Shown one piece after another: positions 1 to 12,575 of a stretch of DNA of 64,000 nt; positions within the stretch are counted from its first letter, which is position 1; every line of letters begins with the position of its first letter. Source of the stretch: Sinohyriopsis cumingii (taxonomy: Eukaryota; Mollusca; Bivalvia; Unionida; Unionidae). The stretch is taken from the NCBI GenBank assembly GCA_028554795.2, contig CM068826.1, positions 102,054,346-102,118,345 of the forward strand, read 5' to 3'. A model generated the notes under the pieces. That model did not search any database, had not been told where the DNA came from, and saw nothing but the letters and a program-made list of their open reading frames with translations. The translations under genes were made by a program, and so were the position numbers.

Positions 1-1002
1 TACAAATGTAGAGGTCTGACAAATAATGGTAATGGAAACACTGTACAAATCCCATGTTGATACAATGATCCATTGAGAAGGAGAAGAAATAAAAAGATTT
101 TCAAGAAGGCCACTGTCACAGACATACTGTATGTGCAAGGGGCACCATTTCCATTTAAGACCTACTAGACATTTTAAAAAGTCTTCTGGTGAAAACCCAA
201 TGTAAATTTTACTTTTCATTCTGGATCAGTAGATATAAAATGATATTCAGTTGAGATGGACAATTTGAGATCATAAGAAGTCTTTTAGTGAAAACTCCAT
301 GTTGATATGACCATCCATTCAGGAAGAGTAATGACAATATGATTTTCAAAATGACTGCATAATGTGACTTTTAATGGCCTATTTGAGAGTGTCAAGCACG
401 GATTGTGGGTGAGAATTTTCATGCCAAATATTTCTCAGAATGAAACAGCAGAGCAGGTTGAGTGCTAACACGCTTAATAAACTTACGAAAATAAATCTTT
501 TTAGTTTTAATATAAAAATCTTTGATCCAAAGCTGGCAGTTGTGAAGTGGAAGGGAAATCGAAACAGACACCCATGCCAACAAAATAAGGCCAATACTTT
601 CCGTAAACTGAATTTTGAGTGGATTCACCATAGCGCAAAATTGTTAACATCAGGATAACTGTAATGTTTGCTGCCACCACCTGTTGAAACCTTCAGCGGG
701 GTTGAAATAATTTTTTGTGTAATGAATACACATAATAAACAGCTGATTTGTGTGCTTCTATCAAAATCATCAAAATGCCTGGATGTTGTTTGGAAAATCT
801 CAGGAAGACTGAATACAAGTTCTATTCAGCATAAGAGAAAGAACATTTTTCTTTAAATAAAGTGGGTATAAAACAGAAAGCCTGGAAGAAGAATCTTTTG
901 TGGTGAGTAGGAATGGGGAATGCAAAAAAACCTGAAATGTCCATGTAGATTTGAAATTTCATGAAGGATACTTATAAAATATAAAACTTTATAATTATGT
1001 AC
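1..1002. other. SEC31 intron sequence with a degenerate local repeat
   Basis: This stretch is intronic if the SEC31 call is right. It holds diverged copies of a unit of roughly 100-130 bp. CCATGTTGATA followed by a block containing GATTTTCAA occurs near 51-110 and again near 298-340, and the phrase AGTCTTYTRGTGAAAAC occurs near 180 and 279. No coding exon was recognised on either strand. Confidence 0.4.
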
Positions 1003-1130
1003 CTAAATGTAGCATCTAGCTGCTGTGCTGCTGTACCGGTCACCATATAGATGGGATGCTGGCTGGCTGGTGACCAGGCTATGTTAGCCGTCAGATCAAG
1101 CTCTTTCACCCTCATTTTGATTGTCAACAG
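1003..1130 (-). CDS. SEC31: SEC31-like COPII coat protein, first coding exon (partial gene)
   Basis: SEC31 pairs with SEC13 to form the outer cage of COPII vesicles budding from the ER. On the minus strand the ATG is at 1115 and 37 codons follow before the splice site. They include the runs TANIAWSPA and [12 protein letters not shown], which I recognise as the start of the SEC31 N-terminal WD40 propeller. The exon is bounded upstream by an acceptor (CTCTTTCAG, next to 1131) and downstream by a donor (TTTAG|GTACAT, 1003/1002). The last codon is split as AG|, which would give the serine expected in the family if the next exon begins with a pyrimidine. Fifteen bases of 5' UTR precede the ATG inside the exon, so at least one upstream non-coding exon is implied. 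No second coding exon is visible in 1-1002; it should lie left of the window. Family identity is from memory of the proteins; strand and splice sites are seen. Confidence 0.85.
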
Positions 1131-1263
1131 CTGAAAGAGGAAACAGAAAATAAAATCGTGCTCCAATATTCAGTTTATGCTTGCTCAATTTTCAGCTATT
1201 AAACTATTCAAACACATGTGAACACAACATGCTTTATGACCGGATGCCTGTCCACTTTAAGGT

Positions 1264-1370
1264 TATAAATTCCATAATTCTGAACAATTTCCTGTCCAAT
1301 GCAAGGTAGTAAATTCCATAATTCTGAACAATTTCCTGTCCAATGCAAGAAAGTCAAATCCATGATTCTG
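1264..1370. repeat. Short tandem duplication, ~44 bp x 2.4
   Basis: The unit AAATTCCATAATTCTGAACA... starts at 1267 and again at 1311, with a partial third copy near 1356. It lies upstream of the first coding exon of SEC31, within its presumed 5' intron or flank. The minus-strand ORF across it is only a by-product of the repetition. Confidence 0.75.
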
Positions 1371-4300
1371 CACAATCACTAGTGCCAAGACAAATATTAT
1401 GTCAATAGATGCAAATTGATGTAAACGGCATCTCAAACAATGCCAACAACTAAAACAACAAGCATAAAGAATAATCACAAGCAGTCAGCTGCAGGTGCTA
1501 TTCTAGGCTTGGCACATGTAATAACTGTGCATTTACTCATAATCTGTATGTATGTATCCACTTGTCTAGCTTCATTTTCTGTATGCTGCAAAAATCTTCA
1601 CATATTGCTCAATTAAAGTTGCAAACAGAAATGAAGTTGGAGAGCCATGCTTTATTTTATTTCAGTCAGTAAAAACAAATCTTTTCCCTCAAGGTAAAAT
1701 CATTCAAAAAGTCATTTCTTACCTATGCAAAAGTGTTGCTTGCATTTTTACAATATATTCTCACAGACCAAGGTTAGAAATTAGCTCTTTTTACTACCTG
1801 CATTTTTTTTCAACAGTTGAGAAAACAATAAACATGATAAAAACTTTTCCTAAGTCAACGATATTACCTCTACTGTAATCCTTGAACCTCAGACTATGTG
1901 GGAACCACAATACTTTTCTATCTGCTCAAATTGTAATCATTATCATCATTTTTTTCTTCTTCTTTACAACTTGGATTTATATTTACATACAAGCTTCGGT
2001 TAATGGACAATCAGCATTCCTACCAGATGAAGATGTCTAATAAACATTTTTATAATTGTCAATGAAATTCTTTGTCATAAAAGAGATGTCCTGATTTCTC
2101 GTCCAAAATATATTATTCACTGTGCCATATTCCACCGTGGTATTGAGTATGGACAAATTCTTAGGCTAAATGATGAACAGCATATTTCATGGTAAAGGAA
2201 TAAATGTCAAACTTCATTTTGTTTCACTTCTTGATGTTTATATCAATAATGTATTAAGCAGTTGCAAAAAGATTCAAGAGCCCCAAATCTCATCAGCACG
2301 TCTCATAGCAAAGGAATAAATGCCAGAACAAGCTTCATTTTATATTTGGCTAAATATTTACTGTACATCATTAACAAATTAAGCAGTACAAAAAGATGCA
2401 AAAGCCTGAAATCTAAACAAGCATTAATCAAATATCAGTACATTAAATTTGAGCCCTGCAAGATACTATATTCATTCATTCATTCATTTATAACTTTTAG
2501 GGAATCAAGATGACCATTGTAAATAATTCACATATCTCTTTATTATGCAATTATCCTTGAAGTATGTTAACACCAAGGTCAGTATCTCGTAATAGTCCAG
2601 GCCTGTTAGAATACTTATGGCGCTATAAACAAGGTATCATATATTACTAATATTAGTACCACTATTTCGTGGACAGGGTATTAAAATGTTCTTTATGTAA
2701 CAATGGACCATATTGTCAGAAAGTTTGAAATTATTGCATACATATCCTTAAACAAATCAATTAGTTTTCTTATTTAATACCAGTATTTATAAATTACATT
2801 GTATATAGCATTTATAGTCTTCATACAAAATTTTCCATTGGATCACCATATTAGTCATTTAGTTACTTTCATTTTCAGTCCAATTTTTCTGTACGCCATA
2901 TAAAAATATTGTAGCCTTCTTTGAAAATGAAAATGGATTATAGTAAATATGGCAAGCATTAAATAATGCATCACAGAATAACCAAACATAGTAAAGCAAG
3001 TCTTAACTGGCATGAATTACTGCAAGAATCTTGTATTATCTGTGATGATGAACAATGTATGGTTAATGTAAACATACAATTATATTTTACATTATGTAGG
3101 CTTAATAACTTTATCATAGATTCATATGTCTACCTTCCAAATAACAAAACATCAAATTATATCAGCTGTACATTTTTCCTCAAGTCATCATCATTTTGTC
3201 TTTGACAATCTGCTTCACTCAAAGTTATTGAATCACTTCGTACACTCAACTACATCAAGACTATAACAGTATTCTAACAACATTATATTTATTTGTACCA
3301 CCCAATCAATTTTAAGAACAAAAGGCACTGTTGATATAAAAAATGCACAAAACTTAGTCATTTCATTAATTGATTTATAAGTTCTGGCCTGATTCTTGCC
3401 AGGGGGTCCCAAACACTGCCAACTTGTAGGCATTTAAATCAAAGCAAAGATTCCTCAGCAAAATGGTCACTATATTTGCTTGGGTGAGTCTATTTTTTCA
3501 AGCAAAAGTATTGATGTAATTCACTCTATTTGGTAATCTCAATAATTTCGTAAATTCTGGAGTTACATCTCTGTAAAAACATATACAAGAGTTCCAAATG
3601 ATTTGTTCAATCTCTGTTAGAAATATTATAACAGGACAGTGCAAATATTAGGCGCAGATGACAGTTTTTACTGAAATGGACAATTCTACAAACCAGAAAT
3701 GGACAGTGAGCAGTATGTCTGATCGTTTACATTGTGTTGTAACGCCAAGAAGGCGACAGTGTTTCATACCCTTTAGTCAGGTTATAGATTATAAATCTTG
3801 AAATGACTAAAAAAAATTAATTTTTTTATATCCATGATGCTTTTAGTTGTTGAAGTTGGTAGAGGGGTACAAACAAACAGGAAAGTGTGCAAATACTATA
3901 CATCCTAGCTAGGTAGCATGCATTGGCATGATGGACAGATATGACAGATATCAAGATCGTATGTAATTATGTAACAGTACAATCTGCCATTAGTAAGACT
4001 AAAACATTACACTAAACAGACAGTGAATAACCGAAACGTCAAAACACCGGTAAGTAACAGCCTGAACTGTCACTGTAAACCAACCTTGAATCCTGCTGCA
4101 GTAAGACGCTTTTCTTCGAGAAAACGCAATAAAAGTTATTAATTATCTTTCCTGTTTACAATGTTTTATATAATAGGTCTTAGTTTTCCAACTTTACAGG
4201 CTTTACGCTTTGTTTTACACGTCGTTTGCAAAACCAAACGTGGCAAAACTACATATCCCAGAATGCTTTTGATGCCGTAAACCAATCTCATATCGTCTGC

Positions 4301-4980
4301 AAACGGTGTTAGAATATATTTAGGTATATATAGACTTAGTCCGTGACTGATTCTGACTAGTCTTAATTGGATAAAATTACGAACTGATTCAGACCAAAAG
4401 CTATGCTATATTACACGCTGATTCAGACCATGTGAAATATTTTTAAGTTTCGTCTAAGATATAGATATGGCACTTACAGTTTTTCAAATATAACATTTCT
4501 TATTATTTCCCCAGTTCTTTGAGCAGTTCAAACCTGCATTTATGAAAACAAAAACCGGATTTGCGTGAGATAATGCGTTTTTCTGTAATAAGATCAAATA
4601 AAATAATGTTAGAATGCTTTTCTTGCATTGCCAACATAATAGTGAAATGTTTTCAACGTAGCATATTCACTGTTCTGCAAATATCGAAAAAGTCGACTTT
4701 ATTTCACTATATATAGGCAATATATATTATGTAAGTAGTCATTAATGAGAAGTAATACCACGTACTTTGCAGTTGTCGATGAATTTTATCTTGTTAGAAA
4801 AATCTCGAAACAGTAAACCAATTTTTGTTATATTCATTCTAACCTTTGTAAATATAGAAAAGTATAATGACCTTAAATATTTCATTTAAGCACATATCAA
4901 ATCCATTAAAAGCTTAATTTTTCAATAGAGATTTATTATAACATCACGCATATAATGTAATTTAATGCAATGCAGTGCGA
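1371..4980. other. No recognisable coding sequence; presumed SEC31 5' region
   Basis: AT-rich sequence without a convincing exon. It contains an imperfect tandem duplication (about 2174-2300 and 2305-2420, sharing AAAGGAATAAATG and TTAAGCAGT). A strong plus-strand splice-donor consensus (CCG|GTAAGTAAC, junction 4049/4050) could mark a divergent transcript. For SEC31 on the minus strand, a 5' UTR exon is expected somewhere at or beyond this interval, but I cannot place it. Confidence 0.4.
4248..4266 (+). promoter_or_regulatory. ZNF143/Staf-type promoter motif
   Basis: The 19-mer ACTACATATCCCAGAATGC matches the long ZNF143 (Staf) consensus ACTACAnnTCCCAGnATGC at every fixed position. In animals this motif typically sits in core promoters, often divergent ones. 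It lies about 3.1 kb upstream of the SEC31 start codon (minus strand) and about 200 bp from a plus-strand splice donor at 4049. A promoter here is an inference; the motif itself is seen. Confidence 0.5.
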
Positions 4981-5050
4981 TATAATATAATATAATATAA
5001 TATAATATAATATAATATAATATAATATAATATAATATAATATAATATAA
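4981..5050. repeat. (TATAA)n microsatellite
   Basis: Fourteen uninterrupted copies of the pentamer TATAA. Pure repetition suggests recent replication slippage. Confidence 0.97.
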
Positions 5051-5649
5051 CAGAACTCCCATGTAACCAAAGAATGCAAAGCTATTTCAAGTTGGAGAAC
5101 AACAACAAAAGTATTTAATTTATAGCAGATTGATAAGGCAGGTTTTGTAAATAAATGGTCTCGATGTAATTGCTTGCAATTAAATTAATTAAGGGCGAAC
5201 TAATGAAGCATACATATATAATATAATGATCAGCCTGACTTTTAGTAAGTCTATAATTAGGTCTGAATCATCCACGATATGCATCAGTCGGCACCTTATC
5301 GGAAACTACAATCCTATTCCGATAATTCACCCCACCCCCAACCGTATTGTTATGATGGTCTTTTGTGGTTGACATACACCCAATATCATCCTTTCGTTTC
5401 TGTAACGGCCACAGCCACCATAGTTGCAATCCGTCATTTTGTTTCAAGAAAAGCATGCTCTTGTAATTTTAATCCGTGAACCAGTCTCTAAACATAGAGG
5501 GCAAAAAGGACAACATATCCTGACTTTATTTCTTTTAAAGGTGCAATTAATGGTGGTCCAAAATCTAAGGACTTTTTACCATTAAACCTTTTATATTAAC
5601 CAGATATAAAAATGCAGACTGTAACATCATTCTGATTGAGGGTAATTCT
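5051..5649. other. No gene recognised
   Basis: Non-repetitive AT-rich sequence by eye. Short overlapping ORFs on both strands around 5268-5479 have no recognisable motif and are read as chance. Confidence 0.4.
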
Positions 5650-6272
5650 CGATTACTGATCTTATGTCACTTGATTTGGCTCAAAAAAACAGTAAAACAA
5701 GAAAGAGTGAAAACAACAAGCTCTGAAAACTACAATAATTTATATCTCTGGAAATATTCTGTAAATATGAAGGAAAAAATGAACTTACGGTTTTATAGAA
5801 TCAAATCCGAAAAGAATCCTCAAAAAATCCGAGAATAAAATTTTAGTAGTCCTAATAAAAAAATGTTCGACTGATTTCATGTTCGAATCCCGACGAAGAA
5901 TCCAAGATGGAAGACGATGACGTATGCTGCAATCTGCAGTGTTGATGTCTACAGTTCCGTGTAGAAACAAGAAATATTAGAGACAAAGTCCAATCATGGC
6001 CTTGGAAACATCCAATCATTTTAAAATAAAATAGAACTTGTTTACGAGGGTTGCAAAATTCCGAAACAAGGTCAGGATTTAGATCAACACTTGGTGTTTA
6101 TAAACTAACAGTCAAAGTCAAACTATTTTCTAAAAATAGTATCATCTCTAGTGAATAAATTTACATTACAATATCATGCAATGAAAACTACAAAAATTAA
6201 ACCTGTCAAACAATTAAATTGAAATAAATAAATATTAAATCAGATATAATTAAATCAAATATTCATAACACT
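5650..6272. repeat. Dispersed repeat R1, copy a
   Basis: This segment is similar to 49160-50130 in the same orientation. Shared landmarks in order are AAAGAGTGAAAACAACAAGC, TAGTCCTAATA/AGTCCTAATAA, TCGARTCCCGACGAA, CCAAGATGGAAG, GTCAAACTATTTTC and AAATCAAATAT-CATAACA. The two copies differ by many substitutions and indels, so the element is old. I cannot place it in a transposon class: no terminal repeats, tail or ORF were found. Confidence 0.7.
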
Positions 6273-6559
6273 GATCAAACCAATGTCTTAAATTTTAAAT
6301 AAGAACATGCAATATTAATATTGCAAAATACCATGGGTCAAATTGAATCTTAGATGACAGTACTAATCACCTTAGCATACCTAAAAATACAACAACCTGA
6401 AAAGTATCTAACACTCAAACTGAAACCTGTGGTGCTAGAACTAGTTGTCAAAATTTGACAGAGCTTGATATAAAGAAATATATAGACATTGACAACGTAA
6501 CAAATAAAATTCTCAAAGTTATTAGCACCAGTTTTATGTTCATAATCTTGAATATTTGC

Positions 6560-7385
6560 ATTGATAATTAAATATCGTAATGAAGAATCGTAAGTAATCC
6601 AAATTTTAACAAATTATGACCCTGTGAATAAGGGCAACTAAAGACCAGTCAGTATTTCCCTTTGCACTTCCAACATTTTTGAAAGGCTTCTATGTAATTA
6701 GGTACAATTGCATTTATATAGTATTGTTCATACATTTCTAACTGAAAAATTTGAAGGAATAAAAACGAATGGACGTCAAACCATTCTACAATATTTGATG
6801 GAGGGTTGGAGGGACGTAATGGAAAATGAGTCAGATATGAATAATATATGAACAAAGCATGAATACATTACTAAAGAGTCTGTTCAAGGCATTCGACAGT
6901 CCTTTGCATAGCTTGATCATCAAAAAATAAATAAAAAAGTATGAAAGCCTATAGCATTGGTCAGAATCCGATCAAGCTAATTGAAAACTTTTGTATAACC
7001 TAAAATATCGCGTTAAGTTGGGATCCTCATATAGCAACTGTGATATAACCTCCAAAGGAGTATCGCAAAGCTCAGTACTAGGACCTTTTGTATTTAATAT
7101 TTTATAAACGATATTTTCTGCTTTACAAAACAATCAACACTGTATATTTACACTACTTACGGCACCATATATCACATCTATAAAGATCCAAATAATTTAT
7201 TATCATTTGTGCAAAGTGAACGCAAGATACTGACGGACTAGTCGGCAGCCAAACAAACCAAGCCGTTGTTCCTGGCAACATCACTCGGAATTATCTATTT
7301 TCAACATAGAAGACCGAAATAAAAATTACGCCTTGAGCACCGTGTGAAACTCCTTGGATTACTTTTAACTGAAAAAAAATAAATA
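6560..7385 (+). pseudogene. Decayed non-LTR retrotransposon (reverse transcriptase remnant)
   Basis: Conceptual translation of the plus strand, switching frames, gives an ordered set of LINE reverse-transcriptase motifs. RPVSI and IFERLL lie near 6640-6690. A degraded helper region with EGWRDVMEN lies near 6795-6830, and LFKAFDSPL near 6880-6905. GVSQSSVLGPFVFNI lies near 7057-7105, and a worn YADD-equivalent near 7150. VKLLGLLLT lies near 7345-7370. Stops and frameshifts are frequent, so this is a dead fragment lacking endonuclease and 3' tail. The clade is unclear; the spacing fits CR1/Jockey-like RTs. Confidence 0.7.
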
Positions 7386-9736
7386 TCCACTGGTCTTGAC
7401 TTGCCACCCCACCCCCAAATTAAACTGCCCAAACAATGGTACTGTGCAATGCGTTTTACATTCTCGTACAATCTCGTGCTAAGCGTGAATCTAGGGGAAA
7501 CATAAAATGTGGTTCTTGAATTGGAAAAATTGTACAGATTTGTAGGCAGAAATCAAGACCGTGTAAACATCGCGGTACAGAAAACCGTATTGCGGTTTTT
7601 ATTACCTATTAGCTACTAAATGGTATACAAATTGTGAACATTGGGATAAAATCAAGGTATTGAATGTGCACTGAGATGAGTGGCGAACCAACGTTTATCT
7701 TCAAAATTTTGTTTCTTTAATATTTTGGTCATTGAAGAAAAAGCAAATTTTCATCATGAACTAATAGTAAATTATTTCTGAAACAGAAGTTACAAAAAGC
7801 ACACACACCCCCAACAACAAAATCTCTTGGAAGCAATGCACCTTCATATATACTGCCTCAATATTACTTCTAAGGAAAGAGCAATCACATAAACCTCCAG
7901 AGGAATATAATGAGGTAACCCTCTGCATATATATTTATCAACATTCTTTAATCTTTTATAATGCATACAATTTCTTGGCTGATTTACCGTTTCATGCTCA
8001 TATTTACGCATACAATCGTTTTAATGTCTTAAAAAAAAATGGAGGACACATTTTTGATCTCGCATAATTTTTCGCAAGATGAAATTTAAATATTCAGGAT
8101 TTCCTCCTCCACGGTTGTGTATCAATTTAATTCTAAATAAGCGCCTTACAGTTTTTTCTGATGATTTTGTTTTCTTCTAATTAATTATTATTGAGATTGA
8201 CATCAATAATCTGATTGATTTAGTTTTTGATTTCACCAATCGGTCTTATAATTAAAGGAATGCATGATGAAAGAGACAAACAAATACAGGTAGGTGCATA
8301 AAAGATGGCGAGTAAAAGAGTAGACGTAAGAATACAATGACTGAAAGAAAGAAAGAGGAAATGAACGAACGAACAATGAATGAATGCTAGAAAAGATAGA
8401 TAAATATGAGAATTTAAGTAAATAAATAGACCCAAGAAAAATAATGAACAAGCAAACGAACGAACATTAAATGAATGATGGATACGATAGTCTACCGAGA
8501 CTTGCGAAATACATGAACATACAAACTAATAAGAATAACCAAAATGATAATGAAGGACAATAACAGATACTATAATTGTAATGAAACCAGGAATGGAAAT
8601 ACAATATGCAAATTGCGACAAGGAACGGTGGTTACTATTTAAGGATTTTAAAAATGTAATTTGTAAACAAAAATAAAAATATCTATTTACTGTTTTTATT
8701 AGACGGAACAATAAAACACATATCTTCTTGGATGATAAATCACTAATCTCCTCAAAAATGAGTATTCAAAGACTACAAAACAAGTCTCTATTTGTTTTAT
8801 TTACCAAAAGAAGTTAATATTTTATTTGTGAGAAATTACTATGTAAACATTGATATTAGTACAACAACACAATTCTCGGACTATAAGATTTATATGTTTG
8901 TAGGCTTCACATTGTGTAAACTCCAATTTTGTTCGTTGTTCAAAAGCAATATGGCGGTACACGACAGGTCTGGTGGTTAACTGACATAAATTTAATTTTA
9001 TGGCATTCATAACCTACTAATGCGAAAATATTCGAGGATGTGCAGAAGACATCCGGGATACATTTCATGAATACGTCACTCTTACTGTAACATAATCGAT
9101 TAGTGTCGTAAACGTAAAATTGGGTGATTTGTGTTTATCTTTTTATCGTATAAATACATCATTAAATTGTATCATTTGTAACATTAATATCAATCACTTG
9201 TATTAATATCGACATAAAATGAAGCTTACCTATTGGCCAGTTCTACGACATGCATATTTGTATTTCGGCATCAAAGCGGAAGCACGTGTAAATTTCAGAA
9301 CGGTGTATATCTACGGGTATAATGTAGAAACGCCAGCAGATCGCTAACCAAAAAAAATCTAGTATTCATATTCACAACATAAAGGGTATGTTAAGTTAAC
9401 TGCTTTGTATTGAACATAGGGGTTTAAAAGGTTGATTATTGCTGTGTGTTTTGAGTATCGGCCTGGTCGGTCCCTCTGTACAACCCAGATTGGAGTTTGG
9501 ATTAATCCTACCATGTAAGACAAAGCACGTGTTGGTTTTGTTTTAGTGCTGTGTCTTACTATCCAAAAAACGGCTTTGTATAGCGTGTTCCGATGTCGTT
9601 GACATCGGAACGAGTAGTCAAAGTTTCAGGAATATCTCGTACATTTGGCAACATATCGACACTCCTCCACTAATTTATGTGTAATTAATATACTTACTGT
9701 GCTGCCTTTATCCTGGCAGAATGAAAAATATGACAC
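7386..9736. other. No gene recognised
   Basis: AT-rich sequence with only short ORFs. GC-containing islets occur around 8945-8970 (ATATGGCGG, YY1-like) and 9225-9340 (GCGGAAGCACGTG, ETS- and E-box-like), next to a minus-strand splice-donor consensus AATAG|GTAAGCTTC near 9231. That islet could be an upstream SEC31 exon or promoter, but there is no protein evidence. Confidence 0.35.
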
Positions 9737-9918
9737 TTGCAAATGGACACATTTTCATGTTCCACTGACATACATTTGAATTTGTTGCAATGCGGCAGTA
9801 GTCGAGGTATGCCAAAGTATGTTCAAAGTAGGTTTATGTGGCAGATATGTTTCTTGAATGAAACAAAATGTTGCTTTACAGTTCCAATAGGCAAATATAT
9901 TTTTCATTCATTTCCTTA

Positions 9919-10770
9919 AAGAATAATATTTCAACTTAACCCGACTTTCGCATTCCCGGCTTCCATTGCTTTCCAGCCAACTGAAATGTAGGCCAACAAT
10001 TCATGAGAATTTGAATTTATTAGAGAAAAGACATCAGAAAGTCTGACAAAAACATTATAACTTTACTTTGTAGGAAAGCGATGTTATTGATTGCCAGTTG
10101 TGTGTGATATTTCTGAAAATTTGACTTTTGTTATACTGTTAGTTGACATCAGAACAAGCTACACAGCGCCATTATTTCGGCAGCAAGACCCATCACCCTC
10201 CAAAACAAAAATATCGGGTGATGTGTCTTACGTTGTCGGACTAGAGTTTGGATTTGGTGTAGTCTTACAATATAAGATGTCTCCCCAGATATTTGTGTCT
10301 TTTTAGGTAACAAAAATGCATTTATCAGGGGAGGAATCTTACATTGTAGGACTAGATTGGGTGCACTTTGCACAAGCTTGGGGTTACTATTTCTAAATTT
10401 CAAAGAAGAGGACACTCCGAAGAGAGGGTGTATCTGTATCGTATATCTGTCTAGATTTATGGACTGAAAAGGAGGACATGGACGGGAAAAAGAGAACATA
10501 GGCAAGCCTACACATGCTTCACTTTAGGAGAACATACTCCAGTTACATTTAATTTGCTTAATTTCAGACATGTTCTTGTAGTAAGGCATGCATATAAAAG
10601 ACAAATGAGTAGTCCTACATTGTAGGACACATCACCCAATATTTTTGTTCATGGGGGGTGTGTGTGAATTCAGATTCTTACAAAAGAAATGGACCTATTT
10701 TCAAGTCTTGGCTGGAAAGGAATGAAAGCTGGGAATGCCAAAATCGGATTATGTTGGAATATTATTCTTA
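9919..10770. mobile_element. Foldback / MITE-like element with long inverted repeats
   Basis: The outer arms are 9919-10000 and 10688-10770. AAGAATAATATTTCAAC, GCATTCCCGGCTTCCATTG and CTTTCCAGCCAA on the left reappear as reverse complements on the right. Inner arms 10185-10250 and 10601-10660 also pair: ACAAAAATATCGGGTGATG on the left against an almost perfect complement on the right. About 185 bp at 10001-10184 has no counterpart on the right arm and resembles 12040-12240, which suggests a nested insertion. No transposase is present, so a non-autonomous DNA element is the best reading. Arms and order are seen; class is inferred. Confidence 0.6.
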
Positions 10771-11929
10771 GCAACCCCAGACATTTTTCTAATACTGAAA
10801 TAACTGCAAACACTATTTTCATTTCGATCTGTTTAACAGGATTCCAAAACAGATAAAATTTTTAAAATATCTCTATTAGAAAAAAACATTATGCAGGTTT
10901 TAAGTTCCAAAATATTTACAATTTTCTAGAATTTGTGTCTTTCATAAATGTATTCAGATTATGTGGCAATCATGGAACCAAATTAAAATGTTCTTTCCAT
11001 AAAAAAAATGTTATAACTTTCTTTTTTGTTGAGATATTATGAAATTTGATATTCTGATTGCATTTTTCCTGCTGAATTGATTGCTGTCATTAAATCTGTT
11101 ATCTGACTAAAGTATTTTTTATATATAAATGAAAAGCATATAAACACTTGACAACTTTTATGACATTTAACTTAATACAAATATATCACATTAGCAACAC
11201 TTCATATGTATGTAAAACAACTTCGAAAACCAAAAATTGCAATGTTTATTCATAACTGTCATTGACACAATGTTGCAAGACCTAATTCCATGAATAGGAT
11301 TCAGGTTGGTTTCATCTTCTAAATCCTGTGATGTTATATTTAGCTTCTTACAAAATGGACCAGGAAATGCTGCCATCTTTCACTTAGACCTAACGTTTCA
11401 ATATTATATACCTGCACAATAATTTATCACTTTCAGACTTTATATTTTTTGTTTGTTTTGTATTTTAAAAACATTCTTGATCCTATCAAATGTTATCAAT
11501 GCATGGGGAATTTAAGAACCCACTTTAAGTGTGCGTGTAATTACTTTGCTACAGTCAAAGTATAACGAAACTTTGCATTTGTCTGATAGTGATGCAATTT
11601 TTTAATCATTATTTCATCAGTCTTCCATTAAAAAATTTAAACAAATGCAGTAACATAGTGACTATAAGGTTGAACATGTTTTAAAACCGTTGACCAATTG
11701 TCAGTTCAGATATTTACAGCATTGACAACTTGAGCCTATATATAGTGGACGAAAATCTACGCTTTGTGTTCATTTTGTGATTGTATACTGTCTAACTGTA
11801 CAGCAAGCATTAATATAATTTTTTTATAAAAAAATCCTTTTAGCGTGTTCTTCTGACACCAATTTGTACAAAATTAATAAAGTTTAGTTTTGGAACATCA
11901 TTTGTGGAAAAGTTAAAATCGTTATCAGC
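10771..11929. other. No gene recognised
   Basis: Non-coding AT-rich sequence between two related repeat fragments; nothing identifiable on either strand. Confidence 0.4.
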
Positions 11930-12290
11930 TGTTAGAAAATTCAAATATGGCGGACAATTTCAGCATCCTTTTAAGTAATTTAGGCATTCATAGTTTGCAT
12001 CGCATTCCAATAAAGGTCATTGGAACTTGAAAATGTGTCCATTTGCTTATGTGAGAATTTGAATTTATTCAAAACAGACATCAGAGTAATTAAAGTCTGC
12101 CTAAATCAACATGGCTTTAACTGGTGGAAAAGCTTAAGCATGTGCTGCCAGGTGTGATATATTCTTGAAAATTTCTAATGTCAGCCAACAATGGAGTCCA
12201 CACAAAACTGTAATTTGGGATGTAAGACCTAGCATGAAAACATCAATAACATGTGATATGTCTTACATTACAGGACTGCATAAAAGAATG
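11930..12290. repeat. Fragment related to the 9.7-10.8 kb foldback element
   Basis: GAGAATTTGAATTTATT and the following AAGACATCAGA-like segment match 10003-10060. TGGAACTTGAAAATGTGTCC near 12023 is the reverse complement of a segment at 9742-9765. The phrase TGTCTTACATTACAGGACT near 12260 matches the arm phrase TGTCTTACGTTGTCGGACT near 10222. This is a second, rearranged member of the same repeat family. Confidence 0.5.
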
Positions 12291-12387
12291 CTGTTTATTC
12301 CAGATGGATTTGTCGGCAAAACATTATTGCAAATATTGATTAATATTAGATACCAGAATTTGTTGTGGTCCTTGAGTTAAATCAGTT

Positions 12388-12575
12388 AAAGAGGCCTTTC
12401 AGTAGTTGGTACAAAATATTTACATATTGACTTTGAAGAGGCCTTTCAGTAGTTGGTACAAAATACCTACATATTGACTATGAAGAGGCCTTTCAGTAGT
12501 TGGTACAAAATATTTACATATTGACTTTGAAGAGGCCTTTCAGTAGTTCATACAAATTATTTACATATTAACTTT
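12388..12575. repeat. 47-bp minisatellite, 4 copies
   Basis: The unit begins RAAGAGGCCTTTCAGTAGTT, at 12388, 12435, 12482 and 12529. Copies 1-3 are nearly identical; the fourth is more diverged. Confidence 0.9.
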
